Assembly (NCBI GenBank): GCA_001632435.1
Contig: KV423959.1
Location: 1-64,000, forward strand
From: Calocera cornea HHB12733
Lineage: Eukaryota; Basidiomycota; Dacrymycetes; Dacrymycetales; Dacrymycetaceae
Length of the DNA: 64,000 nucleotides
Direction of reading: 5' to 3'
Shown here: piece after piece, positions 1 through 11,404 of the stretch
Layout: each line of letters starts with the position of its first letter
How positions within the stretch are numbered: position 1 is the first letter of the stretch
The notes under the pieces: generated by a model
Seen by the model: the letters and a program-made list of their open reading frames with translations, nothing else
Told to the model about the DNA's origin: nothing
The model's database searches: none
Program-made: the position numbers and the translations under genes

Positions 1-58
1 ATGGCGTGGTAACGGACTGAGACGAGAGTCGTCGGTTCGACGATGCTCCTGTGTCTGA

Positions 59-235
59 GGACTTGGACTTGATGGCGCCTTCTCTGAATCAGCCTCATCC
101 CAGTCAGAGAGTGAGGAGGCAGAAAACAAAGGTGAGGCAAAAGGAGACTCGGATTCCGCTGAAGATGAGTCGTCTTCGATATGCAGCACAGAAGATGAAC
201 GAAGGGTGATACGCGGGAGCTCGTTGTCCGAATAG
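59..235 (+). CDS. Possible 3'-terminal exon of a truncated gene
   Basis: An open frame without its own start runs from about base 59 to a TAG at 233-235. It encodes a Ser/Glu/Asp-rich tail (ESEEAENKGEAKGDSDSAED region). The frame is closed by a TGA at 56-58, and an AG at 58-59 could be a splice acceptor. It may therefore be the last exon of a gene that starts outside the window. Acidic tails of this kind carry no family signal, so I do not assign a function. Confidence is low because the composition is simple and no upstream exon can be checked. Confidence 0.25.
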   Translation, partial: GLGLDGAFSESASSQSESEEAENKGEAKGDSDSAEDESSSICSTEDERRVIRGSSLSE

Positions 236-798
236 GCATGTAGCGGCGATCTTTCGGAGTCAGCAGCAATCGCGTTCAGCTGATCGAGAGTGGTGTCGGC
301 GTGCTTCTTCCTCATCCCATTTCTTATGGATAGCCATCTACGTCTTCTGGGTGAACCGTGCGGTGGTCGTTCCCCATCCTCTCCTCCCGGCCAGCAGCGC
401 GATACAACGATGTTGCAGAGGCTGCCGGCGACGTGAAGCAGATTGTCGTACGGCATGCACGGTTCCTCAGCCCCTGGCCAGGCATGAGTTTCCATAGCTG
501 ACACTGAGTGAGCTGGGTTTGGGGAGGAAAAGCCAGGCATTTAAAGCAGCTCCGTGCACGATTGTGTTGGGCAGAGGGCTCGATGGAGACCGTTAGAAGA
601 GAGAAGCGACGCGTACGTTGCTGTGCGTGACGGCTCGACGCGTGGCGACGCGCCGCCGCCTCCATCCGATCGCGGTATCTGATTCAGTTCGCGCGGCCAG
701 CTGGTTCATTCGTGTCCGCTATCATTAATCCAAGCCCTCGCTGTCCTGCGTTACTCTACCACTCGAAGTCATTGGCCTTTAACTTGTTCGTATGTGCA
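236..798. other. Intergenic, no gene seen
   Basis: No convincing coding frame was found. A reverse frame at 324-665 lacks any family-like composition and reads like a chance ORF. The stretch should contain the promoter of the gene starting at 799. Confidence 0.4.
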
Positions 799-3700
799 AT
801 GGGGCGAGAGGATGGATCAAGACCGGCGTACACCCTTCGCCGGAAACAAGACACCTCAAAAGATCGGGATCTTGTGCAGGCCAACGTGGAAGCCGCGATG
901 CCCGACATTGTGAAGAAAGCACTCGAGGTCAACTGTCGCTTGCGCGATGTTCGATATCCACTTGTCCCCTCCTCGTATGAGAGGGTTAGTGTTACGTATG
1001 CTATATCCTTTCTGAAGCTCTATTCCGCACTAGCAGTAAGTGAATGCGTGTACGTCGGTGAGTGACGCGGCCTCGTTGATTGTCTGTAGAATCCTCTCCT
1101 TCAGTTCTATTACTACGTTGAGCTAGGAGACGACCTTCCTGGAGTTCTGCTTGACTTCGTCGAGGCTATTGTTCAGCTAGCGCAGCACATCGCAAATCAT
1201 GGAACTGCGCTGTCTCTCCACGATGGAGTATTGCTGAGACTGGATTACCTCGACGTTCCGGGCATTTGGAAGGAGAAGTACCCGGTCTTAGGCAAGTGGG
1301 AGAGGAAACTTCCCTCCCTTCCATCCGAGATCTGCTCCAGTTATGGAACGCTCGACCTGTATCGAAGCGTTGCCAATACCATAGAAGCACTTTCGATCTC
1401 CTGGACCTTACGACTCGAGTTACTATGGGCAGATCTTGTGCTCTCATGGCTGAAGGCAGAAGGATCACCTCCTCGACTGGATCTCTGTGAGAAATACCAG
1501 GCAGAGGACTTCATTGAGAGAGCAGATTGGATATTCGTGCGTATTGGAGTCTCACCCTTGCGCAACTACGCGTGCACTAACAGTAATGAAGCAACTCGCG
1601 CACTACGGCGCGTCCAAGCTGAAAGTCCTAGAACAGACTGGCTTCCTCAGGACGACGCTCCTGCAATACGTTCTATATTCCAGAGACACAATCTGGAGAT
1701 TCGACGTTCCGGTTGACAAAACCCTGCTCCGCAAGCAGTATGTATGTGAGACGATGCGACATTTCGCTCATGGCCGTGTTCCCTATTTGTGGCAACAAGC
1801 CACTATAAGGCACACTTCAGCGACTCATGCCGACGACTCCCCGTACAAGCATACATTGCGGTCCCTCGACATGGACTTCATCAACTCGGTACTCGTTGAG
1901 GAATATGGCGTTGACCTACTTGATACTGTGGCAAATGGAGACAGTTGGGTAGAAGATGCCGACCCGAGAAGCATTAGGTGGTATATTGATGCCAAGTGCA
2001 ACATCTGGGTAAGAGCTATACATATCGCTTTGAGACAATAGCAGCTGATTACTCTCTACAATCTCCTTCGCTATCAGGCAGCTTATCTTCTTGAATGTTT
2101 CATGCACGGTGTCGAGCTTCCAAGGGCAATACTCGATCTGTTTATCACGTTCCTGGCAAATATCGAGCCTCTTTTACAGCCACTGGAACTACCTATCCTA
2201 CTGCCAATTCCTGCCGAGCTATTACCTATCGAACATCTGCCGAAGCGCTTATTAACCCGCTTTCAGTATATCGAAGGCATAGAGCGTAGGGAAGAACGGC
2301 ACCTTGACACCACCAAATGGATCGTAATGCTGCAAGGTCATCAGCGTCGGCTAGACAAAGCTTCTCCAAGCGAAGGGCATGTTCGCTCTGCGGCAACGTA
2401 CCTGGTGAGAAATCATGTTTTAATGGGAATGTGTGTAATGCCTATATTCACCACCACGCGTAGGCGCTGTTATTCGCTACATTTCAAGAAGAAGTACTGG
2501 AGAATGCCATGAAAGAACTCCAGGATCTCGTCGAGCAGCTCATGTCGAGAGTAGCGGAACTGTTGGACGGTTGCTTTCCTCAACTCTGGAGATATATGCC
2601 TGACGATCGAATCATACCCGCTGGCTGGAATCGTGGTATTGAATCAGCGGCGTCGTACTCCGTGAAGTCATTGGAGCGCACACGAGACTTCATGCACCAC
2701 TGCCACGAACTGCTCCAAGATCGTGTCTCGGCTTCTGGGAAAGCGCAATCGGACTCGCATCGAGAACTCACAGAGCGGTCTATCCCTGAGAATAACCCAT
2801 CCTTTGGAGATGCCGCACAAGGCTCACATGAGAATCAGCTGAATGCGGCAGGAAGAGGAGACATCCAGGATCAGATGGACGTGGACGCCGACTGTCTTCT
2901 GGAAGCGGGCCATTTGCCAAGGATGACAGATGGCTGGTCCGGGGAAGTCATGTTCCAGATGGAAGATGAGGATCGACCCATCCTCAATGCCGGGAAGTCA
3001 ACCGAAGAACACCAGGACGATTCGAGGGATGACGATGACCATCGCAGCGGTAGCAACAACCCTTCTACGGAAGGATCCGATGACGACGGGGATGTTGATG
3101 ACGACGATGAAGACACGGCACTCGAGGAGCAATCCGATAGCACACACCAGACCTGCCCAGTTCTAGACGATCCTCGGCGAGAGTTCTACCTCGCTTATCG
3201 CACTGGACGCTTTGACGCATTCCACCTAGTGAAGCTGAAGGGCCCTCATCGTCCGAAAGCGCTACCGCAATGGGAGCCCTCCATGGGTAACCTTGGATGG
3301 CACAACTTCATACCATTGCCCGTAAAGGCAACGGAGTTCTGCTTAGTGATGGCACAGATGACTGGCTTATGCGAAATTGAGTGGGAGGACGGATACAGCA
3401 TTGTGGTATGTACACGACTCCCATTACTGAGGAATACCAGCTGATGATCATAACGATGAAGTGGGCTCATGGGATTTATCGATGCCAAACTTGTCAGCAG
3501 ACGCATGATGCAACTATGAAACAGACGGTCTGGTTTCAATTCTGCTGGTGGGACTGGAGTTGGAGTTGCGGACCCTGCTACATCCGCGGGAAAGTCTGCA
3601 CACATGTAACCCTGTTTTCCCGCGGTGGTATGTATGTGACAGATGAGGAAACACATACTGGACTGACTTGATTGCATAGTCAAACCAACGGTGTTTCGGA

Positions 3701-3933
3701 AACCGTGCCGGCGTGTCCCTCGGAATAAGCGGCTTGGAAAGGATGAACTGTACTCTCGGGTAGGGAAACTTCTTCAGTACGAGGGACGTCCTCCGTTAGG
3801 CCAAGCGGAGGCGAAATCTAACACAAGGAGGAAGAAACTGGCAAGAAGAAACAAAAAGGGAATCCGCATGCCGGAGGGTGATGGACAGGGAAGAATGAAA
3901 GGTAGTGGCAAGGGCAAGGGCAGGAAAAGGTAG
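799..3933 (+). CDS. Unrecognised large acidic protein with basic tail, multi-exon
   Basis: Exons 799-1035, 1090-1540, 1584-2008, 2078-2404 and 2464-3405 join with consistent phases and GT..AG borders into about 794 residues. The first ~500 residues look like a helical, Leu/Tyr-rich fold with no motif I recognise. Residues around 630-720 are strongly acidic (runs of D/E after RDDDDHRSG). The last clear segment, ending near 3405, reads like a folded domain (FYLAYRTGRFDAFHLVK). The 3' end is uncertain. A further exon of either reading, then an intron at about 3630-3679, can lead into a Lys/Arg-rich tail ending at 3933, or in another frame to a stop near 3736. No paralogue lies in the window. It could be a lineage-specific basidiomycete protein or a decayed mobile-element passenger; I cannot tell which. 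Confidence 0.55.
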
Positions 3934-4226
3934 AAGATCGTCAGCCAGTGTCTTCCCCTAGCAAAGTACTGTACTTTATTCCAGTAGTCTCGACGCCCGC
4001 CCTGTCTTGTATTGCTCACTGGGTAGGCTGTTTCCTCCCGTGGTCTTCCCGTCCGTCCAGCAAAGCCCTCTGCGCTGCTCTGGCCAGGTCCGACTTGGGG
4101 TTGCTCGATTTGCGGTGTGCCCGGTTCTGCTGTCCTTCCCCCGGGCTCCATAGCTATCTTTGTTTAGGTGAACTGCTTTAGAAATTCAGCTAGGATATTG
4201 ACCTGTGTGGGACGGTAAATGGCCCC

Positions 4227-4600
4227 AGGTAGTGCAATTGGCTATTCTGGATCTGAACGAGGTGGAGAGAAAGCAAGGGGCGAATTTGGCTATTCTCACA
4301 CCAGTTAACAGGAGCGGCAGCAGGTAGTGCACTTGGCAATTCTCGAACCAATTGCGGTGGAGAGAAAGAGTGTAGCGAATTTGGCTATTCTCACACCAGT
4401 GCCGAGGAGAGGCAGCAGGTAGTGCAATCGGCGATTCTCGAATCGATTGCGGTGGAGAGCAAGCGTAGCATATTGGCTATTCTGACACCAATGATGAGGA
4501 GTGGCAACACGTAGTACACTTGGCAATTCTCGAGCGTGTGCAGCAGAGCGCAGGCAAAGAGCAAATTTAGTTATTCTCGTCTTGAAGCAAGAAAAGGGCC
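4227..4600. repeat. Tandem repeat, 47-bp unit in a ~95-bp dimer
   Basis: The core TTGGC(T/A)ATTCT recurs at about 4238, 4286, 4333, 4381, 4428, 4473, 4520 and (degenerate) 4567, so eight units sit 45-48 bp apart. Odd and even units differ in their flanks. The phrase AGGTAGTGCA precedes units 1, 3, 5 and 7 (4227, 4322, 4417 and, changed, 4509), which gives a superimposed period of 95, 95 and 92 bp. Even units are followed by a TCACACCA-type flank. No long coding frame crosses it that looks selected. Confidence 0.9.
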
Positions 4601-4959
4601 ACCGGTCAGAGAAAGGGCTCCACAGCGAAGACAGAGGAGAGCCATCACAGACCGCGCTCAGCTACTTTGAGCTCCAAATTCGTACAGTACCTGCTTACAA
4701 GTGAAAGGAATGGACATATGACTTCTTCAGCGTTGCCTACGTATACCCCAACATTATCCCCAGCAGATAGTGCCTGGTAGACTTCAGTAGACAGCCGTAG
4801 GATGGCATAGATTGCGGTAGAGTAGCGTAGAACATCTTGACGGAGATCCAATTAGGATCAACGGGCAAATAGTAATGATGATCCAATTGAACAGCATCGT
4901 AGCATTATGATAACATTGTGACACAGTACGACAGAGCGCTGGGCATCGCAAATCGTCTC
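4601..4959. other. Intergenic, no gene seen
   Basis: AT-richer sequence between the repeat array and the weak reverse ORF. Short frames exist in several directions but none has a convincing composition. Confidence 0.4.
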
Positions 4960-5490
4960 CTAATAGTACCCGCACCGGTAATACCAGCCCTCCGCATCTT
5001 CGCTCGTCGGACCCCACACAATTTCAAGCAGTCGAGAGCAGATCTCCCGGTAGTCCCCAGTGGGCATAGTGTGTTTCATCACATAGTCGTTACGCCGGAT
5101 TGCGCTCTTCATGGACGGAAAGAGCATTTCGAGGAGGTTGTAGTCGGGCGAATATATATGGCGGAAGGTCCAATCACATACCTCTGCACTTGCGGTTTGG
5201 CAGACGCGAACTGTCACATCGGGCAGACGGATACGACAGATCACAAGGACGGAGTTTGGCGCAGGATAGGGCTTCATATTGAGCAGGCAACGCCCAACGA
5301 CCTCCATGAAGGTTGTCGCGTCGGGGGAGCCCTCGACCCTTTTCAGAGCGAGAATGTGCAGTAGGGGTCTGCACGCGGGCTGGTGTAAGACACGAGCGGT
5401 GTGAGGGGTCCATGATCGAGCCTTGCCAGTGGTCTCAGGCTCATCCCTGATACCAGCGCTGGGACCCACCAGTTGCGCGGTCCGCGTCAT
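4960..5490 (-). CDS. Hypothetical protein (single open frame)
   Basis: A reverse frame of about 176 codons runs from an ATG at 5490 to TAG at 4960-4962. The C-terminal two thirds (ALKRVEG to WYYRCGYY) has protein-like composition with mixed hydrophobic and charged residues. I see no family motif, no signal peptide and no membrane span. The frame stays open upstream to about 5547, so earlier exons could exist, for example in a reverse frame at 5519-5755. The forward strand also has a 148-codon frame here, which weakens the call. Confidence 0.35.
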   Translation of the reverse strand: MTRTAQLVGPSAGIRDEPETTGKARSWTPHTARVLHQPACRPLLHILALKRVEGSPDATTFMEVVGRCLLNMKPYPAPNSVLVICRIRLPDVTVRVCQTASAEVCDWTFRHIYSPDYNLLEMLFPSMKSAIRRNDYVMKHTMPTGDYREICSRLLEIVWGPTSEDAEGWYYRCGYY

Positions 5491-6306
5491 GGGCCGTCTG
5501 TATATAGAAGCCAGGACCCTATGAGAGCACCGCCATAGCAGACCCACAAGCCCATAGCGTGTACATAGAGGCGTCCACGCTACTGGCGCTTACCCATCTA
5601 CACAGCCACTTTGAGGCTAGATAGCGGTGTCCCGGTTTTACAGATGATGGGTCCATAATGAAACGGAGGCATTCTCCGTTGGCCGTCCCATCCTGGGCTG
5701 TCTCCACCAATGAGAGAGCGGGAAAGTATGCCACTTTCCACAACACTCGCAGCAAGCGCCTGATTCTTTCGTTAAGGAGTTCTCACTTCCGTCGTATTTG
5801 GTGTCCAATGCAGCGCACTCCTAAATGGACGTCAACAAGCAATGGCTTGTGGCTGCTGGCTGCCGGCACCGTTTATTGGCCGAGTATGAAGCGATCCTCT
5901 GATTGCTTCATCAAACCGTCACCTCGGTGACAACGGAAGGTCGCGGTCGATTATCCCCAGGAATATGACTGGATGGAGACCGGGTCGAGTCGAACAGTTG
6001 GGTGACTGTCATGTGACTCCACCCTTGCTGTGGCACGAACGGGCCAGATGCGCCCGCGGCCTTCACCCTGCTTTTTGATTGCCACGCGAGCAAAGGCCCA
6101 CCAAAGAAGACGCCAGAACATGCGACGATCAGTTGCCAGTCTCAAGAGAGGAGCGAACACGGTCTATCCCCGCCACTCGCTCCTCTCTCTCCTCCCACCA
6201 TCGTGTGCGTACGCGTCCTACTCCTGCAGATAACAATCAACCTACTTCGACGTGACGGTCTACATTTCGCTTCGATCTGCACAACCAGCGTTGGCTTCAG
6301 CTCGTC
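5491..6306. other. Intergenic, promoter region of the F-box gene
   Basis: No supported gene. The last 130 bases before 6307 are C/T-rich (CTCTCTCCTCCC tracts near 6180-6200), as is usual for fungal leaders. Confidence 0.4.
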
Positions 6307-8828
6307 ATGCGTCTCGATGACATCCCAGACGTTGTCTTGGACGGTAGGTCAGTCACACGACGCGTTCAGTACAGGCGCTGATCACCGTTTCACGCAGCCA
6401 TCGTCGCCTCATCCGTGACATCTTCCCCATGGAGCACCGCTGCGCTTCTCTCCTCCTCTTCTCGTTTACGATGCTCTACCCTCCGTGCCATCTTCAGCAC
6501 CATCGTCATCCCGGATGACGCGCGTCATACGCTGCGGTCTGGAGATGACGCGTACCTCCCGCTCCGACGAGGACCCGCCTCTGCGTTCCTCGCAGACCCC
6601 GAAACCTACGGACCTTTCGTCAAGACACTGAAGGTTGTCGACCCTACCATCTTCCTCAAAGAAGCCACGCCCGCCAACAGCCTTTTCTATCTCGCAGAGG
6701 AAGTACCCAGAACAGTCGAGTCATCACAAACGTCCACCCCTGTGCCCCTGTCCGCCCAGACCGTGGACACTTGGCTGCAATGCATTCCAATGCTGCAAGA
6801 GTTTACCTGGTCCTCCGGAAGTCTTCCTCCCGATGGTATATGCGAGACACTCGTATCGCACAACAACAAACTTCAGGCCTTTACCTATATGCCTTCTGTT
6901 CCTGTGCTTCCCGCTCCTGCCGAGAAGACCGCTACGAGCGGGACTCGCTCTGGACCAGCCAAATGGTGCGTTATCTGTTACCAGAGCCGCATATATGCTG
7001 ATGCATGGGCAGGGACGCGCCTTCTCTCCTTCATCTCGCCCAGCTCGTGCATCTGAGAAAGCTCGCCATCTCGAGACTCTCCCAATCTGGCTCGCGAACA
7101 CTCTCCCATCTCCTGCGACTCTGCGCATCGTCCGAGGCTGATGTAACCTTACATGAAGATACTGGAATTGACGAGCTTACTATTGACGTTCTATGGTTTG
7201 ACGAGGATCTGTGTGATGCCATCGCGAACTTGAGCAAGCTGAAGACCTTGACGATCGGCACTGCGGGCACGACACTCCGAGATCGCGGCCTCCAGAAGCT
7301 TCTCGAAGGAGAAAGTTCTCTCAAACATCTCGTCCTTCGGGAGGTTGAAGGGCGCATCTCACGTTCATTCTGGTCCTCAGCGATATTGCCTCCAACTCTC
7401 AAGTCGTTCACACTGTCTATGTCCGAGTCGGGCCCACATCATTCTTGGGCTGCTGATCATCTTCCCTCTCTCGCAAATCTGTCGTTGTCTCAACTCCAGA
7501 GCGTGCGTGTGACGCGTACCCTAACTCCTCTCTACGATATGCACATGGATACTCCGGTGGATGACGTCGGTCGTTGGCCAGGCAATCCCATTCCACCCGA
7601 GGTGGTCGACTCATTCAAAGGGACCATCAAGGTGCTCGAATGTGACTGGTGGCTATGGAAGCTAGATGATTTACGAACAGTGATCGAGCGCTGTCTGCAG
7701 CTCGAGGTCATCAAGATCGCACTAGATGCTCCATTCACCAGAATCTTCAGTCTCATTCCTACGCTGTCCAACTTACGAAACCTACGCGTACTTTCTTTAT
7801 GCGTTCCTGCTGGTCATGCTCCCCAAAGTCCTATTCCCAAAGACGCCTCGATCTGGTGTCCACCTAGCCCTGTTACACCCGTAATTCCTTATCCCCTTCC
7901 TACCCCTACTGCCTCGCCCGTGAAACGAGGCGCGTATACTACGATACGTTTACCTGAACCACCTACCCCGCCGATGGAGAGTAGCCCGGTCGCCGTGACA
8001 TCGCCGACTGATCCTGCACTTCCCTCTCCACGCGATGTCAAGAAGCTTGCTAAGAAATGCGATAAACTGGAGATCCTCGGTGAGTACGTGCGGGTCCACT
8101 CTGAAAGAAAGAGCTAAGCCGGGAGATTAGAATGGTACGGTCACAGTGGGCGCGGATCGTGGTCCATTGATCGTGAACCTGCTATCAAGGTGTCTTTCCA
8201 GGAGTCAGACTGGCCAACAGATGAGCTGGTCGAGCGAGTTCGATGGGAGCAGGTGGTCACCGCAGCGGGTTGGAAGCCAGAGCCCCGGGAGGGTCAGACA
8301 TGGGTCGAAAGCGCATGGATACTGCAAGAGCTTGACAAGGAGAAGGAACGAAAACTGGAAAAGGAACGTGAGATCGAGCGTGAGAAGCAGCGCCAATTGG
8401 AGAAGGCAGAGAAGAAGCGAGAACAAGACCGTCAGAAGAACGAAGGGTCTGCTCCTTCGCCCATCACCTCTGTGCTGTCTATCTCGCCGGTCGAAGAGCA
8501 ACTTCGAACCCAGTTCCCGCTTCCGTCCGTAACCCGTCTGTCGAAGCAGAAGAGTGCATCCTCCAAGCCGCCTTCATCTGGCTCCTGTCAGAACAGCAAC
8601 GGCTCAAAGCCGCGCGGCTCCTCATGTCGCGGACCGTCCTCCCCGAACAGCGCCAGACGTGGCAGCGGCCGGGGTCGAGGACAAGGCTCGCCTGGTTCAA
8701 CTAGGTTTGAGAAGCCCCTTCCGGAGGGAGGTTCTTCCCACTCCCGTCGCACATCTACAGGGGGTGGACGTGGGACTGGAAGGGGCAGGGGCAAGCAGAG
8801 CACAAGGGGCCGTGCACTGAGGGTTTGA
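6307..8828 (+). CDS. F-box/LRR-like protein with a charged, RG-rich tail
   Basis: Exons 6307-6343, 6398-6965, 7013-8079 and 8131-8828 join in phase to 789 residues. The N-terminus (MRLDDIPDVVLD, then a short helical stretch ending SSRLRCSTLR) has the form of a degenerate F-box, the Skp1-binding module of SCF ubiquitin ligases. Residues ~90-400 hold irregular leucine-rich segments (LRKLAISRLSQ, KLKTLTIG, LRNLRVLSLC), as in many basidiomycete F-box proteins. After a proline-rich linker, a conserved block (WYGHSGRGSW, then ESDWPTDELVERVRW) is followed by a charged coiled-coil of alternating KE/EKER and an RG/GR-rich end. It probably selects a substrate for ubiquitination, but the substrate is unknown. 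The first exon is only 37 bases and decides the start. The F-box assignment is by pattern, not by search. Confidence 0.8.
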
Positions 8829-8984
8829 GAAACCTATCCCGAGAGATGCTGGAGCCTGTTAACTTGTCGTGACTATCCACACGACACTATGATTACAACA
8901 CTGTGATACACAACTAATGACAATACTTGATAACTGTACGCTTTCACAGCACCCGTCTAAATATAAGGGGCAACCCAGCCAAGG

Positions 8985-10903
8985 TCAAAAGTGGGTGAGT
9001 CGAACCCAGCGCAAAGCCGATCGTAGTATATGCGCCATGTGTGCCAAATGGAGAACATGGCCGCGCTCCTTTCGCGCATATGCGAAGGTCCACACCAGGC
9101 AACCCGCCAACACGCAGCCGACTGATACGACAGCGGTCCATCGAAACTCTGTCGGTGACGACAGGATCATCACAAGCACATACTGCGATTTCTCGTCAGC
9201 GACTGGACTGGGACTGAGTGACAGTGATCTATTGCTGACCTTGGCCAAATCGCCAATGCTCTGCATCGAAAACTGCAGCGCGGTCAGGGCGTTCCTCCTC
9301 GGATGGTCCCTGAGCTTATCCTGCAGGATCTGCAGCTGGGAGAGGTCGAACGCCCACAGCCCGGGCCTCGAGAGGGCCATCCCCCCGAAGAGCAGGGCGC
9401 TGTTCCACACGTGGCCGGCGTCGTCGTACCCCGCTGGGGAGAGGAAGAAGCTGAGCAGGACGGGGAGGAGGGTGAGGAACTCGGACCAGATCGACCAGCT
9501 CGCCGCGCGGGTGTTGCCGATCCACCGGCTGAGAAGGGGCTGGATGACGGTGCCCAGCAGGCTGGGGCGGTGTTAGCTGAACGACTGGGGTAGAGGGGAC
9601 ATGCGCTGCGCACCCCATCACCACGCAGAGACCGCGCATGCCCGCGATCAGGGGGTTTGAATAGCCCCGCCAGACGACGTACGACAGGAAGGTGGAGTCG
9701 AACGCCAACGTCGTGAGGTACAGTAGCGAGATTGATACAGCCGCTGAGGCGCGGTCAGTCCGCATCACGTGATAGGAAGAGCAGGGCATACTAGGAAACA
9801 CAGGCGTGCGCTGGAACTCCCGCCAGTCGACGAGCATCTGTTGCATCGTCTTGCCCACAGCGGCCATATTCCAGAACGGGGCTCGGGGCCGCTGTGCATA
9901 GGCTGTGAGCCGCTCGGCCTGCTCGGCTGCTAAGACGGGGAACTCGTTGTGCACGAGCTGGATCCAGACGAACTCGAAGAACATCGTCACGAAGCTGTGT
10001 TCCCGTTAACCAATAGACCGAACAAGAAAGCAGGTGAGGGGACAGCGTACCTGACGGCCATGAGCACCATTATGCTCAGCTGGTAGCTCTTCAGCGTGAG
10101 GAAACTGACGAAGAGCGGCGCGAGGAGCTTGCACAGCAGGTCGATCCGGCGGAGGAAGGCGTTGAGCCGCGTTAGGCTGGCGGGCGAGCCGGTGGTGATC
10201 GTCGTGACCCTTGCGCCTTTATGAGATAGTGCCGTTGTAGGAGGTGTGGAGGCCGTACCAGTCTCGCTCGATGGCCACGTTCATCCCCACTGTCGCTAGG
10301 CGCAGAATGCACCCGAGCAGGCACACGCCCACAAACAGCGCTCGGACGCCCGCGTTCCCCGCGCTCCCCAAGCCCCTCCCCGCCTGCCCCTGCAGCCGCT
10401 CAAACAGGACGAGCAGCAGCGCATACGCCGCGAGGTTGCTCGCTTTCTGGGTGAGAATGAACGCGCGCACGGCACGCAGGCGGGGTGCGTGGTCGACGTA
10501 GTTGCCCACGGCGTTGGAGAGGAGGATGGACGCGCCGGTTGTGAGGAAGCCGAAGAGGGAGGAGGGGAGGAGGGTGCCCGGGAAGAGGGTGATGAGGTAG
10601 AGCGGGACGGCGAACTCGAGTGTGCGGTCGGACCAGGAGCTGCGGGGCTCTCAACTCGGTTTCACTGGGGAATGAACAGCACGCTGCGTACCTTGAGAGG
10701 TGGGATGCGCTCAGCAGGAGAATGGAACGCCATGAGACGACCGGCACGGCGCTCTCCTGCTCGCCTGCATCGGGCGCTTCTCCCCCAGCAGTGGATGCTT
10801 CGCCGGACCGAGTGTGCTCCTCAAGCGCATAAGACAGCTCGGGCTCGACCTCCGCCTGCGCTTGCACGTCCGCCTTGATCACCTCTGCGGCCGTGCTCGT
10901 CAT
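8985..10903 (-). CDS. Ferroportin-type iron exporter (SLC40 family)
   Basis: Seven exons (10903-10692, 10639-10259, 10209-10051, 9994-9792, 9743-9614, 9561-9240, 9182-8985) give 534 residues, close to the usual length of the family. Recognisable blocks are WSDRTLEFAVPLYLITLFP in the first membrane pair, a GNYVDHAPRLRAVR loop, the IERDWVTTI segment with FLRRIDLLCKLLAP after it, and SRPGLWAFDLSQLQILQD. All are typical ferroportin landmarks. About ten to twelve hydrophobic spans are visible. The family exports ferrous iron, or moves it into or out of an organelle in fungi; the membrane cannot be told from sequence. The 57-bp last intron is a multiple of three without a stop, so naive gene callers may retain it. 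The gene diverges from 11405, leaving about 500 bp of shared upstream DNA. Confidence 0.88.
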
Positions 10904-11404
10904 GGCCAGCTCTCAATCATTGTCAGTCCTCCTGCGATTTGGCTGTGTATGACGGGGTGGAGGAGCCTCGGGGATGTGCGAAGGTGCCCCACGGCGGGTC
11001 AGGGACCAGAGACGAGATGGCTGAGATCGGGCGAGGGAAGGGCCGGAGTCGGAGGCGCGGAGATGGCGGGTGTCCCCTCCCCGCTGCCGCACCCGGCCAT
11101 TCTCCCCTCTGCCGTCCTGCACCGTCCGTCCCTGCACCTTCCCAGTCAAACACCGTCCCCTTCCCGAGCGCCATCCCGGCAGCCCTCGGCACCGTTCATT
11201 CGCCCGAAACTAGCACACGACCGCTTTATCCGGACGCATTTCCATTCCGCGGGAGCAGTGCGACTCCGGTATCAGTCCGAGTGTTCCATTCATTCCTTCC
11301 CAGGCCGCCGACGCCCAACGAACCCTGATTTTCCTATTCCTATTCCTATTCCTGGCCACCTGGGTTCTTATCAAAGCGAACACGCAGAAGCAGCAGCAAG
11401 CGGT
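10904..11404. other. Divergent intergenic between ferroportin and 11405 gene
   Basis: About 500 bp of GC-rich DNA lies between two divergent starts. It has C/T-rich tracts, and a short TTCCTATTCC repeat at about 11331-11352 just before the rightward start. No gene was seen. Confidence 0.4.

Noticed and set aside
324..665. Reverse open frame of 113 codons
   Set aside because: Composition is random-looking with no family motif and no supporting splice context.
10209..10259. Apparent frameshift in ferroportin after the RDW segment
   Set aside because: An intron with donor GTACGG and acceptor AAG restores the RDW-V-T-T frame expected for the family.
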